The notes below the pieces were generated by a model that saw only the letters and a list, made by a program, of their open reading frames with translations, had not been told where the DNA came from and ran no database searches. DNA of 6,233 nt from AG41 sp965653495 (GTDB taxonomy: Bacteria; Gemmatimonadota; Gemmatimonadetes; Gemmatimonadales; GWC2-71-9), in contig CBFHAJ010000190.1 in NCBI GenBank assembly GCA_965653495.1, forward strand, positions 1 through 6,233. The letters run 5' to 3'. Below are positions 5,665 through 6,233 of the stretch, one piece after another. The first letter of the stretch is position 1. Every line of letters begins with the position of its first letter. Made by a program: the position numbers and the translations under genes.

Positions 5665-6233
5665 GGACCTCCCGCCTGCCGCGCCGGCGGGCAAGCGGTC
5701 CTACGTGCGTGACATGTTCGCCGCGATCGCGCCACGCTACGACTTTCTGAATCATCTCCTCAGTCTCAACGTGGACCGTTCCTGGCGCCGGGCAGCCGTG
5801 CGGCGGCTCGGCTGGGAGCGACGGCCGGGTGGCACCTATCTCGACCTCTGCGCCGGTACGCTCGAGCTTGCGGCCGCCCTGGCCCGCGAGCCCGGGTTCG
5901 CCGGGCGCGTCGTGGGCGCGGACTTCGTGCTGCAGATGCTCGCCCTGTGCAAGGGCAAGACACCCCGCGCCCGGCCCATGGGCGCGGACGCACTGACACT
6001 GCCCTTCGCCGCCGGGCAGTTCGACGGGGCCATGTGCGCGTTCGGTGTGCGCAACCTCGCGGATCTCGATGCCGGCTTGCGGGAAGCCCACCGGGTCCTG
6101 CGACCCGGCGCCCGTTTCGTGGTGCTCGAATTCACGACGCCGCGCTTCGCCGCGCTGCGCGCCCTGTATCTGTTCTATTTCCGGCGCGTGCTCCCCGCGA
6201 TCGGCCGGGCGGTGTCGAAACATAGGGACGCCT
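5639..6233 (+). CDS. ubiE: Demethylmenaquinone/ubiquinone C-methyltransferase UbiE/MenG, 3' end outside the window
   Basis: The frame is open from ATG 5639 to the right edge: 198 residues of a family usually about 230-260 long, so only the C-terminus is missing. The enzyme uses SAM to C-methylate the quinone ring in menaquinone (or ubiquinone) synthesis. Family features are MFAAIAPRYDFLNHLLS (26-42) followed by W49RR, SAM-binding motif I LDLCAGTLELA (68-78), GADFVLQML (93-101), LPFAAGQFDGAMCAFGVRNL (121-140), HRVLRPGARFVVLEF (151-165) and the start of the S-x-HRDA motif (193-198). Motif I reads CAGTLELA where most family members have TGTGDLA, and the late motif has Lys (SKHRD) where Gly is usual. 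A soluble, membrane-associated methyltransferase is expected. No SD is seen; TTG 5651 is a weaker start choice, and ATG 5714 would cut conserved sequence. It diverges from the sigma gene, and their 5' ends probably overlap. Menaquinone is the likelier product if the organism is Gemmatimonadota-like (inference). Confidence 0.92.
   Translation, partial: MAHPLGRSTDLPPAAPAGKRSYVRDMFAAIAPRYDFLNHLLSLNVDRSWRRAAVRRLGWERRPGGTYLDLCAGTLELAAALAREPGFAGRVVGADFVLQMLALCKGKTPRARPMGADALTLPFAAGQFDGAMCAFGVRNLADLDAGLREAHRVLRPGARFVVLEFTTPRFAALRALYLFYFRRVLPAIGRAVSKHRDA

Noticed and set aside
5077..5712. Plus-strand 211-codon frame opposite the sigma gene
   Set aside because: Antisense shadow of clear sigma-2 and sigma-4 domains; no motif of its own.
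5624..6223. Minus-strand 199-codon frame opposite ubiE
   Set aside because: Antisense shadow of a clear UbiE/MenG methyltransferase; hydrophilic, no domain.

Overview
The window is GC-rich, protein-dense bacterial chromosome with eight genes, two of them cut by the window edges. The base composition, the ECF sigma/short zinc anti-sigma pair and the UbiE/MenG variant resemble Gemmatimonadota-like or related soil and sediment bacteria. That placement is inference, since no rRNA or marker tree is possible here. I see no tRNA, rRNA, IS element, CRISPR array or phage gene.

Left part, plus strand. Bases 1-675 hold the 3' part of a helical-repeat (TPR-like) protein gene. A 107-bp gap follows, with a TGACC/GGTCA half-site cluster at its start and a strong Shine-Dalgarno (SD) at its end. 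Then come a 119-residue zinc-ribbon protein of unknown function (783-1142) and, 7 nt later, a MASE1-GGDEF membrane cyclase (1150-2586). These two probably form an operon. The GGDEF domain has an intact active-site motif and I-site. However, the guanine-recognising Asp of ordinary diguanylate cyclases is Ser, the change described for Hypr GGDEF enzymes that make 3',3'-cGAMP. This is the most interesting point in the window.

Middle, plus strand. A 56-bp gap with a possible promoter precedes a MATE-family efflux transporter (2643-3983). A 42-bp gap filled largely by 7-bp tandem repeats leads to a SAM hydroxide adenosyltransferase (SAM hydrolase, DUF62 family; 4026-4769).

Right part. On the minus strand lie an ECF sigma factor (stop at 5029) and, 34 nt downstream, its likely ZAS-type zinc anti-sigma factor (4734-4994). 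The anti-sigma gene overlaps the end of the SAM hydrolase gene tail-to-tail by 36 bp. Diverging from the sigma gene is ubiE/menG (5639 to the right edge), the quinone C-methyltransferase. The 5' ends of the sigma gene and ubiE probably overlap.

Taken together the window carries possible nucleotide signalling (zinc ribbon + cyclase), export (MATE), SAM turnover (SAM hydrolase, UbiE) and an extracytoplasmic-type regulatory pair. There is no strong evidence that these form one pathway. The remaining open frames in the window are GC-driven shadows of these genes.
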